The notes below the pieces were generated by a model. The model ran no database searches. It saw nothing but the letters and a program-made list of their open reading frames with translations, and was not told where the DNA came from. A program made the translations under genes and the position numbers. Shown piece by piece: positions 1 to 5,980 of a DNA stretch of 6,049 bases (positions within the stretch are counted from its first letter, which is position 1; the number at the start of each line of letters is the position of its first letter). This DNA comes from Myxococcales bacterium. GTDB taxonomy: Bacteria; Myxococcota_A; UBA9160; JALSIO01. Location: NCBI GenBank assembly GCA_026989995.1, contig JALSIO010000058.1, positions 1 through 6,049 on the forward strand. The letters are read 5' to 3'.

Positions 1-1
1 T

Positions 2-298
2 GCCGCGCACCGGGCGGTGCTCGGAATCGGGAGGGGGGTGTTGGTCCGGCGGGTTTTCGAAGCCCGGCTCTTCCTGGCCCTGCTGCCCGGTGCCTGGCCC
101 GCCGCCGGGCTGCCCGAGGTGCGGTTTCTCGCTCCTCCGGACGGTGCACGGTTCCCGGCCGGCACCGCGGTGGGGCCCCGGGGCAACGCGCTCGGCTTCG
201 CGGGCGACCCGCTCGACCTGGCCTCCGGCCAGACCGACCTCCTCGGCGGGCTCGAGCTCGCCCGGCGTCGCGGGCGCCCGGGAAGGGCGCGGGCGTGA
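2..298 (+). CDS. C-terminal part of an unidentified protein (5' end outside window)
   Basis: The frame is open from the left edge to a TGA at 296-298, giving about 98 residues of a longer protein. Third codon positions are almost all G or C in this frame. The other two forward frames give arginine/proline-rich translations typical of shadows, so this frame is taken as coding. Visible stretches include LGIGRGVLVRRVFEA, RFLAPPDGARFPAGTAVGP and DPLDLASGQTDLLGGLELA, followed by a basic tail RRRGRPGRARA. An internal ATT/ATG-like start inside the window is not needed, because the frame continues past the edge. I do not recognise the family. Its stop overlaps the start of the pseC-like aminotransferase (GTGA, 295-298), so the two are probably translationally coupled and may share a surface-sugar role. 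That role is inferred from context only. Confidence 0.6.
   Translation, partial: AAHRAVLGIGRGVLVRRVFEARLFLALLPGAWPAAGLPEVRFLAPPDGARFPAGTAVGPRGNALGFAGDPLDLASGQTDLLGGLELARRRGRPGRARA
280..287 (+). promoter_or_regulatory. Ribosome binding site for the pseC-like gene
   Basis: GGGAAGGG lies 7 bases before the GTG at 295. It supports that start over the in-frame GTG at 340. The 295 start also keeps the GG-P-V-R N-terminal motif common in DegT-family aminotransferases. Confidence 0.5.
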
Positions 299-1500
299 AA
301 CCCGCCTCGAAGGGCCTCGCCCTGCGCGGCGGCCCGCCCGTGCGCCGCGAGCGGCTTCCCTACGCCCGACCCGAGATCCTCGACGAGGACGTGGCGGCGG
401 TGGTGGAGGTGCTCCGTTCCGGGTGGCTCACCACCGGCCCGCAGGTGGAGGCCTTCGAGGAGGCCTTCGCGGAGCGCATGGGCGCGCGCTTTGCGGTGGC
501 ACTCTCCTCGGGTACCACGGCGCTCGAAGCCGCGCTCTTCGCCTGCGGTCTCGGGCCAGGCGACGAGGTGGTCACGAGCCCGCTCACCTTCTGTGCCACC
601 GCGAACGCCGCACTGCGACATGGGGCGCGGCCGGTCTTCGCCGACGTCTGCGACGACACCCTCTGCCTCGATCCGGACGCCGCCGCCGCCGCCATCGGAG
701 TCCGGACGCGGGTGCTGCTTCCCGTGGACTACGCCGGACATCCGGCGGACCTCGACGCCTTCGCGGCGCTCGCCCGCCGCGCGGGCCTCGCGCTCGTGGA
801 GGACGCCTGCCACGCGACGGGGGCGAGGCTGGGCGGCCGGCCGGTGGGAAGCCGCGCCGACATCGCGGTGTACAGCCTGCATCCGGTCAAGCACCTCGCC
901 GCGGGGGAGGGTGGCGTCGCCACCACCGACGACCCCGAGCTCGCCCGGCGGCTCCGGCTCTACCGCAGCCACGGCATCGACAGCGATCCGCGCCGCCGGG
1001 CGGAGCGCGGCGACTGGCGCTACGAGATGGTCGCCCTCGGCGTGAACGGCCGGCTCTCGGATGTCGCCTGCGCCCTCGCCCAGTCCCAGCTCCGCCGCCT
1101 CGACCGGAACCTCGCGAGGCGCCGGGCACTCGCCGCGACCTACGACCGCGCCCTCCGGGACCTGCCCGGAATCCGGCTGCCCGTGGTCCGCGACGGAGCG
1201 GAGCCGGCCTGGCACCTCTATCCGATCCGGGTGATCGCCGAGGTCCTCGGCGCAGACCGCGACCTCGTGCACGATGCGCTCCGGGCGGAGGGGATCGGCA
1301 CCAACGTCCACTACCTGCCCGTCCACCTCCACCCCTACTACCGCGACCGCTTCGGCCTTCGGGAGGGGCTCTGCCCGGTGGCGGAGGGTGCCTTCCGCGA
1401 GCTTCTCAGCCTGCCGCTCTTCCACGGGATGGGCGACGCGGACGCGGAGGACGTGGTCGCCGCGCTTCGCAAGGTGGTGCGGGAGCTCGGCGGCAGCTGA
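295..1500 (+). CDS. pseC: PLP-dependent DegT/DnrJ/EryC1 sugar aminotransferase, PseC-like
   Basis: A 401-residue fold-type I aminotransferase of normal family length. PseC transfers an amino group from glutamate to C4 of a UDP-4-keto-6-deoxy-HexNAc sugar in the cytoplasm, on the route to pseudaminic acid for flagellin or surface glycans. Seen in the sequence: an N-terminal signature ending GWLTTGPQVEAFEE; the phosphate-binding SSGTTA (S71-A76); D170 in VEDACHATGA, expected to contact the PLP ring nitrogen; and the Schiff-base lysine K199 in HPVKHLAAGEGG. Further along are N251 in LGVNGRLSD, WHLYPI (306-311) and HYLPVHLHPYY (from H339). The YEM..LG.N.R.SD block and the HYLPVHLHPYY block resemble PseC more than generic DegT enzymes. 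GTG start with a GTGA overlap to the upstream gene. Aminotransferase is near certain. The exact sugar is not, since related 4-aminotransferases share these motifs and no pseB, pseG or pseI is visible here. Confidence 0.85.
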   Translation: MKPASKGLALRGGPPVRRERLPYARPEILDEDVAAVVEVLRSGWLTTGPQVEAFEEAFAERMGARFAVALSSGTTALEAALFACGLGPGDEVVTSPLTFCATANAALRHGARPVFADVCDDTLCLDPDAAAAAIGVRTRVLLPVDYAGHPADLDAFAALARRAGLALVEDACHATGARLGGRPVGSRADIAVYSLHPVKHLAAGEGGVATTDDPELARRLRLYRSHGIDSDPRRRAERGDWRYEMVALGVNGRLSDVACALAQSQLRRLDRNLARRRALAATYDRALRDLPGIRLPVVRDGAEPAWHLYPIRVIAEVLGADRDLVHDALRAEGIGTNVHYLPVHLHPYYRDRFGLREGLCPVAEGAFRELLSLPLFHGMGDADAEDVVAALRKVVRELGGS

Positions 1501-1546
1501 GGGGGCCGGTCCTCCACCCGCGTCCCGCGACGTCCCTCCGACCCGC

Positions 1547-1560
1547 GCTCCGGGCGGAGC
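1547..1560. repeat. Short perfect inverted repeat
   Basis: GCTCCG-GG-CGGAGC is a perfect 6-base inverted repeat around a 2-base centre, located 47 bases after the pseC-like stop. It could fold as a tight hairpin acting as a weak terminator, or be an operator half-site pair. No T-run follows it, and in DNA this GC-rich a chance origin is quite possible. Confidence 0.3.
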
Positions 1561-1620
1561 CCCGACCGGGACCGGCTATCCTCGCAGCCTCGCCCCGGCG
1601 CGGGTGCCCCCGGGCGGTGG

Positions 1621-1653
1621 CGCAGCCGCGGCGGTGGCCTCGGCGCGGCTGTG
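1621..1653 (+). promoter_or_regulatory. Candidate leader hairpin just before the cysE ribosome binding site
   Basis: CAGCCGCG (1623-1630) pairs perfectly with CGCGGCTG (1644-1651) around a 13-base loop. In RNA the stem extends by a G-U pair and a C-G pair to 1621/1653, giving about ten pairs. The stem ends 2 bases before the Shine-Dalgarno at 1656-1665, so it could affect ribosome access or mRNA stability. No T-run follows, so it is not a classic intrinsic terminator. Known riboswitch families were not recognised. Confidence 0.3.
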
Positions 1654-1655
1654 GC

Positions 1656-1665
1656 GGAGGAGAGG
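1656..1665 (+). promoter_or_regulatory. Ribosome binding site deciding the cysE start
   Basis: GGAGGAGAGG is the strongest Shine-Dalgarno-like run in the window and ends 8 bases before the GTG at 1674. The alternative in-frame GTG at 1665 overlaps this run and would leave no usable spacing, so 1674 is preferred. Confidence 0.6.
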
Positions 1666-1673
1666 TGCGGCGC

Positions 1674-2306
1674 GTGTGGGCTCGGCTTCGGGAGGACGTG
1701 GAGGCGGTCCGGCGCAACGACCCGGCCGCCGGAAGCGCCCTCGAGATCGTGCTGCTTTCGACCCCGCTGCACGCGATCTGGCTGTACCGGATCGCCCACT
1801 GGCTGCACACGCGGGCGGGGCTCCCGCTGCTCGCCGGCCTCGTGGCGCTCGCGGCCAAGGTGTGGAGCGGCGTCGAGATCCACCCCGCGGCCCGCATCGG
1901 ACGCCGCTTTTTCATCGATCACGGTGTGGGCGTGGTGATCGGAGCCACCGCCGAGATCGGGGACGACTGCGTCTTCTTCCACAACGTGACCCTCGGCGGA
2001 ACCGGGAAATTCCACGGCAAGCGCCACCCGACGCTCGGCGATCGGGTGTACGTGGGGACCGGTGCGATCCTGCTCGGCCCCATCACCGTCGGATCCGACG
2101 CCCGCATCGGCGCCAACGCCTTCGTGATCATGCGCGACGTGCCGGCCGGCTGCACCGTCGCCGGGGTTCCCGCGCGCATCGTGAAGCGCGGTGGCCGCCG
2201 GGTGGACGAGGAGCTGCCGCGCACGCGCCTTCCGGAGGGCGCCGTGGCGGTCGAGCTCAGGCCGGCGGAGCCGCCGGCGCCGCGTTCGGGCGTGGGTCCC
2301 TCGTGA
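1674..2306 (+). CDS. cysE: Serine O-acetyltransferase (CysE, short EpsC type)
   Basis: A 210-residue cytoplasmic enzyme that acetylates L-serine with acetyl-CoA to O-acetylserine, the first committed step of cysteine synthesis. The N-terminus starts MWARLREDVEAVRRNDPAA, followed by LHAIWLYRIAHWL, both typical of the short bacterial form. The C-terminal half is a left-handed beta-helix of hexapeptide repeats (about residues 65-170). Active-site residues align by spacing with Escherichia coli CysE: E68 (position of D143), D82-H83 in IDHGVGVVIG (D157-H158), and R117-H118 in GKRHP (R192-H193). Glu at the first site is usual in Bacillus-type enzymes. NVTLGGTGK and VAGVPARIV are also present. The tail ends RSGVGPS and lacks the terminal isoleucine that docks CysE into CysK in E. 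coli. Its TGA overlaps the GTG of the lyase gene. The family call is very secure. Confidence 0.93.
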   Translation: MWARLREDVEAVRRNDPAAGSALEIVLLSTPLHAIWLYRIAHWLHTRAGLPLLAGLVALAAKVWSGVEIHPAARIGRRFFIDHGVGVVIGATAEIGDDCVFFHNVTLGGTGKFHGKRHPTLGDRVYVGTGAILLGPITVGSDARIGANAFVIMRDVPAGCTVAGVPARIVKRGGRRVDEELPRTRLPEGAVAVELRPAEPPAPRSGVGPS

Positions 2307-3163
2307 GCGCCGGTCCCGAGGTGCTCCGCGAGATTCTCGCGGGGCCGGGGCTCGTGCCCATGCCCTGCTGCTTCGACGCGCTCTCCGCGCGCCTGGTGGA
2401 ACGCGCCGGGTTCCGGCTCACCTTCATGAGCGGCTTCTCGGTGGCCGCAGCGCGCCTGGCCCTGCCCGACGCCGGACTCATCTCCTTCGGCGAGATGCGG
2501 GATGCCGGGCGGGACATCTGCGGGGCGGTCTCGATTCCGGTGATCGGAGACGGAGACACCGGCCACGGTGGAGCTCCGCATGTCAAGCGCACGGTGGTCG
2601 AGTACGCCCGGGCCGGCTTCGCCGGCGTGATGATCGAGGACCAGGTCTTTCCGAAGCGCTGTGGCCACACCGAGGGCAAAGGCGTGGTTCCCCGGCCCGA
2701 GGCCCTCGCGCGGATCCGCGCCGCCGTGGATGCGCGGGACGAGGGCGCCGGGGCGCTGATCGTCGCCCGGACCGACGCGCGCGCGACCCATGGCCTCGAC
2801 GAGGCGATCTGGCGCGGCCGTGCCTTCGCCGACCTCGGCGCGGACGTGGTCTTCGTCGAGGCGCCGGCGAGCGAGGAGGAGCTCCGCCGGGTGGCCCGGG
2901 AGGTTCCCGGTCCCAAGCTGGTGAACCTCGTCGAGGACGGCGTCACCCCGATCCCTCCGGTCGGCCGGCTCGAGGAGATGGGCTACCGGATCGCCGCCTG
3001 GCCGGTCACCCTGCTCTCGGCGGCGACCCGCGCCATGGAGGAGGCGCTCGAAGCGCTCGCCGCCGGGCGGCCCGCTCCCGGCCGGCTCTCCTTCGAGGAG
3101 CTGAAGGAGCGCGTGGGCTTCCCCGCCTACGATGCCGAGGTGCGCCGTTACGCGGCGGAGTGA
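2303..3163 (+). CDS. Isocitrate lyase/PEP mutase superfamily C-C lyase (dimethylmalate lyase or methylisocitrate lyase-like)
   Basis: A 286-residue alpha/beta-barrel enzyme, normal length for the group. The superfamily uses Mg2+ to break a C-C bond in 2-hydroxy or 2-oxo dicarboxylates. Seen: PCCFDALSARLVERAGF, then MSGFSVAAARLALPDAGLISF; the metal-binding D83-G84-D85-T86-G87-H88-G89; E112-D113 in IEDQ; KRCGH at 118-122 with presumed catalytic C120; and R156 in VARTDARATHGLDEA. Towards the C-terminus are GPKLVNLVEDG and LEEMGYRIAAWPVTLLSAA. KRCGH argues for a lyase rather than true PEP mutase, whose loop carries EDK...NS. The pattern resembles 2,3-dimethylmalate lyase and oxaloacetate decarboxylase-type relatives more than PrpB, and no prpC or prpD is nearby. 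The GTG start overlaps the cysE stop (GTGA) with no strong Shine-Dalgarno, implying translational coupling. The true substrate is unknown. Confidence 0.88.
   Translation: MSAGPEVLREILAGPGLVPMPCCFDALSARLVERAGFRLTFMSGFSVAAARLALPDAGLISFGEMRDAGRDICGAVSIPVIGDGDTGHGGAPHVKRTVVEYARAGFAGVMIEDQVFPKRCGHTEGKGVVPRPEALARIRAAVDARDEGAGALIVARTDARATHGLDEAIWRGRAFADLGADVVFVEAPASEEELRRVAREVPGPKLVNLVEDGVTPIPPVGRLEEMGYRIAAWPVTLLSAATRAMEEALEALAAGRPAPGRLSFEELKERVGFPAYDAEVRRYAAE
3154..3160 (+). promoter_or_regulatory. Ribosome binding site deciding the CehA-like start
   Basis: GGCGGAG inside the end of the lyase gene sits 7 bases before the GTG at 3168. It favours this start over the earlier in-frame ATG at 3132, which lies inside the lyase gene, and over the later GTG at 3207 and ATG at 3261. 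The ATG at 3261 would remove the basic n-region of the signal peptide. Confidence 0.5.
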
Positions 3164-3167
3164 CGCG

Positions 3168-5915
3168 GTGGCGGGCCGGCTCCGGCGCCGCCGGGGGCGG
3201 GCGCCCGTGCCGGCACCGCGGCGGGGCTTCCGACGGGTTCACCGCGGCCTTATCGCCTGGATGGGGGGTGCCTTCTTCGCCCTCGCCGTGCCGGGGGCGG
3301 CCGGGGCCGGCACGGAGGCGCCTGCGGCGCCCTTCGCGCTCCGCCTCTCCGCGCCGCTCGACGCCGCGAGGCTTCCGGGCGGGCCGGATTCCGTGGGGGG
3401 GCGAGGCGACTACGCGCTCGGAAACGGCGTGCTCTGTGCGGTGATCTCCGGGCCCGAGCACGAGGACGAGCTGTCGGTGCACGGAGGCGCCCTCGTGGAC
3501 CTCGGCCACTGCGGACGCGGGGACGACCAGCTCGTCCTCTTCCGCCCCCTGGTCAACGCGAGCCGCGGCGGCGTCCTCCCGCCCCGGGAGATCCGGACCG
3601 CGGTCTCGCCCGACGCCGCGGAGGTCTCGGTGCTCTCGGAGGGGCGGGGGCTCGCGCTGGTCACGACCTACCGGGTGGACCGCACCGATCCCGCGCGTCT
3701 GCTCGTCGTCTCGAGGCTCTCGCGGGTGGGCGAGGGGCCGCGCGTCTTCGCCCTCGCCGACGCCTTCCTGAACTTCTGGACCCTGCGCCCCTTCGGGCTC
3801 TGGCTGGCCGACCTGCGCCACTCGGTGGGGTTCCGCCATCGGCCCTTCTTCGGGGCCGGCTCCCTCGCGGTGGCACGCGCCTCCGAGGCGAGCGACCTCC
3901 ACGTCCTCGTGGGCGCCCGCGGCATCGAGCCCGGCATCTCCTACGGCTTCCGCTTTCTCGGCGCCGAGCGGCTCCGGCCGGGGCACGAACCGGAGCCGCT
4001 CCCCCGGATCGCGCTCTCCGACGACGTGGTGTCGGTTCTCGGTGCGCTCACGCGCCCCCTCTTCTTCGGAGGCGGGCTTCGCCTGGGACTGCCGGGGCTG
4101 CTGCAGACGCGCCTCATGGACCTGCGGAAGGGCGAGGAGCTCGTCTACGAGCGGGAGATCCGCCTCGGGCGGCGCTCGGATGTGGCCTCGGTGACCGACG
4201 GCCTCTTCGAGGCGCTCGCCGGCGGCGTCCCGGTGCGGGGTCGCGTGGGCGATCCGGCAGCGAGGCTCCACTTCGATCTCCTCGACGCCGGCGGCCGCGT
4301 GGTCGCCCCGGTCACGGAGCTCGCGCCCGGAGCCGCCGGGGCCTTCGAGCTCCGGCTTCCGCCCGGGGACTACCGGGTGCGGGTGGTGGCTCCCACCGGC
4401 CGCGAGCTCGAACGCCGCGTCGGGGTCGGCGCGGGGGGCGCGGATCTCGGCGAGCTCGCGCCGCCTCCGGACGCGCGCCTCCGCCTGCCCCGCCATCGGC
4501 CCATGCGGCTCGTCTTCCTCGGCCGGGAGGGGACGCCGGATCCGGACTTCGGGCGCGACGGTCTCGGCTTCACGGTCGTCGGCCGGTCGGTGGGGCGGGC
4601 GCCGGTGCGCGGGCTCGCGCTCTGCGGCCGGGCCGCCGATCCCGCCTGGGTGCCCCTCCGCCCGGGCCGCTACCGGGTGCTCGCGACCCGCGGACCGGAG
4701 TACTCGGTGACCGAGGCCGCGATCGAGCTCGCCGCCGGAGAGGAGCGGGAGCTCGAGATCGCGGACCCGGTGCGCGAGGTGGAGAGCCCCGGCTGGATCT
4801 CGGCCGACCTCCACGTCCACGCGGCGCCGAGCATGGACTCGGCGGTGCCCCTCGGCGACCGCCTGTGCGAGTTCGCGGCCACCGGGGCGGAAGTCCTCGT
4901 GGCGAGCGACCACGACCACATCACCGAGTACGGGCCGGTGCTGCGCGCGAGTCGCCTCCGGGGCCTGCGGGCGCTTCCCGGCGCGGAGGTGAGCGGGGAA
5001 GTCGAGAGCGAGGCGGCACCGCACACCATCGGCCACCTGAACGCCTTTCCGCTGCCCCGGGACCCGGAGGCCCACCGGGGCGGAGTGCCTGCCCACGAGG
5101 GCCGCCGGCTCTCCGAGGTGCTCGCGGCGCTTCGCAGCCGCTCCGCGCCGCTCTTGATCCAGCTCAACCACCCCCGGGCCGACGGCGACACCCTCGATCC
5201 GGAGGCCTACCTGAGCCACCTCGGCGATCGGGGACGCCCCTTCGATCCCCGGCGCCCCCTCGACGAGGAGCCGAACCGGGCGCTCGTCGAAGCGGACCCG
5301 GCCTCGGGAGTGCGGCCGCTCGACTTCGACCTGATCGAGCTGCTGAACGGCAAGCGCCTCGACCGCTACCGGACCGTCTGGCACGACTGGATGGCGCTGC
5401 TGCGCCAGGGCGTCTTCCGTGCGGCCACCGCCAACAGCGATTCCCACGCCGCGTCCCAGCCGCTGGCGGTGCCGCGCACCTATGCGGCGGTGCCCGTGGA
5501 CGACCCGGAGTCGCTCGACGTCGCGGAGTTTCTCGGGGCGCTCCGGAAGGGCCGGAGCTTCGGGACGACGGGACCGCTGCTCTTCGTCCACCTCGAGGGC
5601 ACCGGGCCTGGGGGGCAGGCGACCGGTCGGGCCGGGCGCCTTGCGGTGGAGGTGCGCGCGGCGTCGTGGATCCCGGTGGAGACGGCGGTGGTCTACGTGA
5701 ACGGGCGCGAGGTCCACCGCGTGCCGGTCCGCGCCGGTGAGGTGCTGTCGCTCCCGCTCCACCTGCCCGAGGACGGCGCGGTCACGGTGGAGGTGGACGG
5801 GCCCGCCGTGGGCCGGTACGCGGAGCTGCTCCCCGGCTTCCGCCCCTTCGCCTTCACCAACCCGATCTTCGTGGATGCCGACGCCGACGGAAGGTGGGAG
5901 CCGCCCGGGCTCTGA
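3168..5915 (+). CDS. Exported CehA/McbA-family PHP-type metallohydrolase with large N-terminal beta-rich region
   Basis: A 915-residue protein beginning 4 bases after the lyase stop. Residues 1-47 look like a Sec signal: an arginine-rich n-region, hydrophobic LIAWMGGAFFALAV, then PGAAGAG. The mature protein is probably periplasmic or outside the cell. Residues about 50-350 are beta-rich and not recognised. Two Ig/carboxypeptidase-regulatory-like units follow (about 352-425 and 430-540), marked by PPGDYRVRV and RPGRYRVLA. The PHP hydrolase domain spans about 543-800 with likely metal ligands: H549 and H551 (DLHVH), D581-H584 (SDHDH), E607, H619 and H623 (HTIGH), H668 (LNHPRA), D758 and H760 (NSDSH). 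The C-terminal beta-domain ends with FTNPIFVDADADG (896-908). CehA and McbA cleave carbaryl-type carbamate esters, but most relatives have no known substrate. All expected metal motifs are intact. Family secure, substrate unknown. Confidence 0.85.
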   Translation: MAGRLRRRRGRAPVPAPRRGFRRVHRGLIAWMGGAFFALAVPGAAGAGTEAPAAPFALRLSAPLDAARLPGGPDSVGGRGDYALGNGVLCAVISGPEHEDELSVHGGALVDLGHCGRGDDQLVLFRPLVNASRGGVLPPREIRTAVSPDAAEVSVLSEGRGLALVTTYRVDRTDPARLLVVSRLSRVGEGPRVFALADAFLNFWTLRPFGLWLADLRHSVGFRHRPFFGAGSLAVARASEASDLHVLVGARGIEPGISYGFRFLGAERLRPGHEPEPLPRIALSDDVVSVLGALTRPLFFGGGLRLGLPGLLQTRLMDLRKGEELVYEREIRLGRRSDVASVTDGLFEALAGGVPVRGRVGDPAARLHFDLLDAGGRVVAPVTELAPGAAGAFELRLPPGDYRVRVVAPTGRELERRVGVGAGGADLGELAPPPDARLRLPRHRPMRLVFLGREGTPDPDFGRDGLGFTVVGRSVGRAPVRGLALCGRAADPAWVPLRPGRYRVLATRGPEYSVTEAAIELAAGEERELEIADPVREVESPGWISADLHVHAAPSMDSAVPLGDRLCEFAATGAEVLVASDHDHITEYGPVLRASRLRGLRALPGAEVSGEVESEAAPHTIGHLNAFPLPRDPEAHRGGVPAHEGRRLSEVLAALRSRSAPLLIQLNHPRADGDTLDPEAYLSHLGDRGRPFDPRRPLDEEPNRALVEADPASGVRPLDFDLIELLNGKRLDRYRTVWHDWMALLRQGVFRAATANSDSHAASQPLAVPRTYAAVPVDDPESLDVAEFLGALRKGRSFGTTGPLLFVHLEGTGPGGQATGRAGRLAVEVRAASWIPVETAVVYVNGREVHRVPVRAGEVLSLPLHLPEDGAVTVEVDGPAVGRYAELLPGFRPFAFTNPIFVDADADGRWEPPGL

Positions 5916-5980
5916 GCGGCCCCGGGCCCGCCCGTCGGCGCGCGGGGCTGCGGGGCGCCGGCGCCGCCGCTCGCAGGAGC

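Larger units (their letters stand above)
1501..1673 (+). promoter_or_regulatory. Non-coding leader upstream of cysE
   Basis: A 173-base gap separates the pseC-like stop from the cysE start, the only sizeable gap inside the plus-strand genes. It holds a short inverted repeat (1547-1560), a TATCCT hexamer at 1577-1582 that could serve as a -10 element, a larger hairpin (1621-1653) and the cysE Shine-Dalgarno. No convincing -35 TTGAC-like hexamer lies at the right distance from TATCCT. A promoter here is therefore a weak inference, resting mainly on the gap size and the change of pathway. Confidence 0.3.

Noticed and set aside
90..1673. The upstream extension of the cysE frame, open back to 90
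   Set aside because: It overlaps the pseC-like gene in another frame and translates to Arg/Pro/Gly-rich low-complexity sequence. Recognisable CysE homology begins at about 1674, directly after a strong ribosome binding site.
1338..2027. A 229-codon minus-strand frame across the pseC-like/cysE junction, considered as a possible gene in the gap
   Set aside because: It lies antisense to conserved parts of both neighbours, shows no family motif and has shadow-type composition.
1274..2302. The upstream extension of the lyase frame, open back to 1274
   Set aside because: It overlaps both the pseC-like and cysE genes with shadow-type composition. The lyase homology begins just after the GTG at 2303.
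2303..3163. Phosphoenolpyruvate mutase, which would imply phosphonate biosynthesis
   Set aside because: The KRCGH loop with a catalytic Cys is the lyase signature. The PEP mutase EDK...NS loop is absent and no phosphonopyruvate decarboxylase or transaminase gene is adjacent.
3006..5762. A 918-codon open frame on the minus strand, antisense to the CehA-like gene and the end of the lyase gene
   Set aside because: The translation is Arg/His/Glu/Pro/Ala-rich with no recognisable motifs. It is the mirror of a high-GC gene whose third positions are nearly all G or C, which removes stops from an antisense frame. The plus strand carries intact catalytic motifs.
5919..5965. Inverted repeats between the convergent genes, including GCCCCG (5919-5924) with CGGGGC (5943-5948) and the palindrome GGCGCCGGCGCC (5954-5965), considered as a bidirectional terminator
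   Set aside because: There is no T-run on either strand, and short GC palindromes are expected by chance at this base composition. A terminator may exist here but the sequence does not show one clearly.
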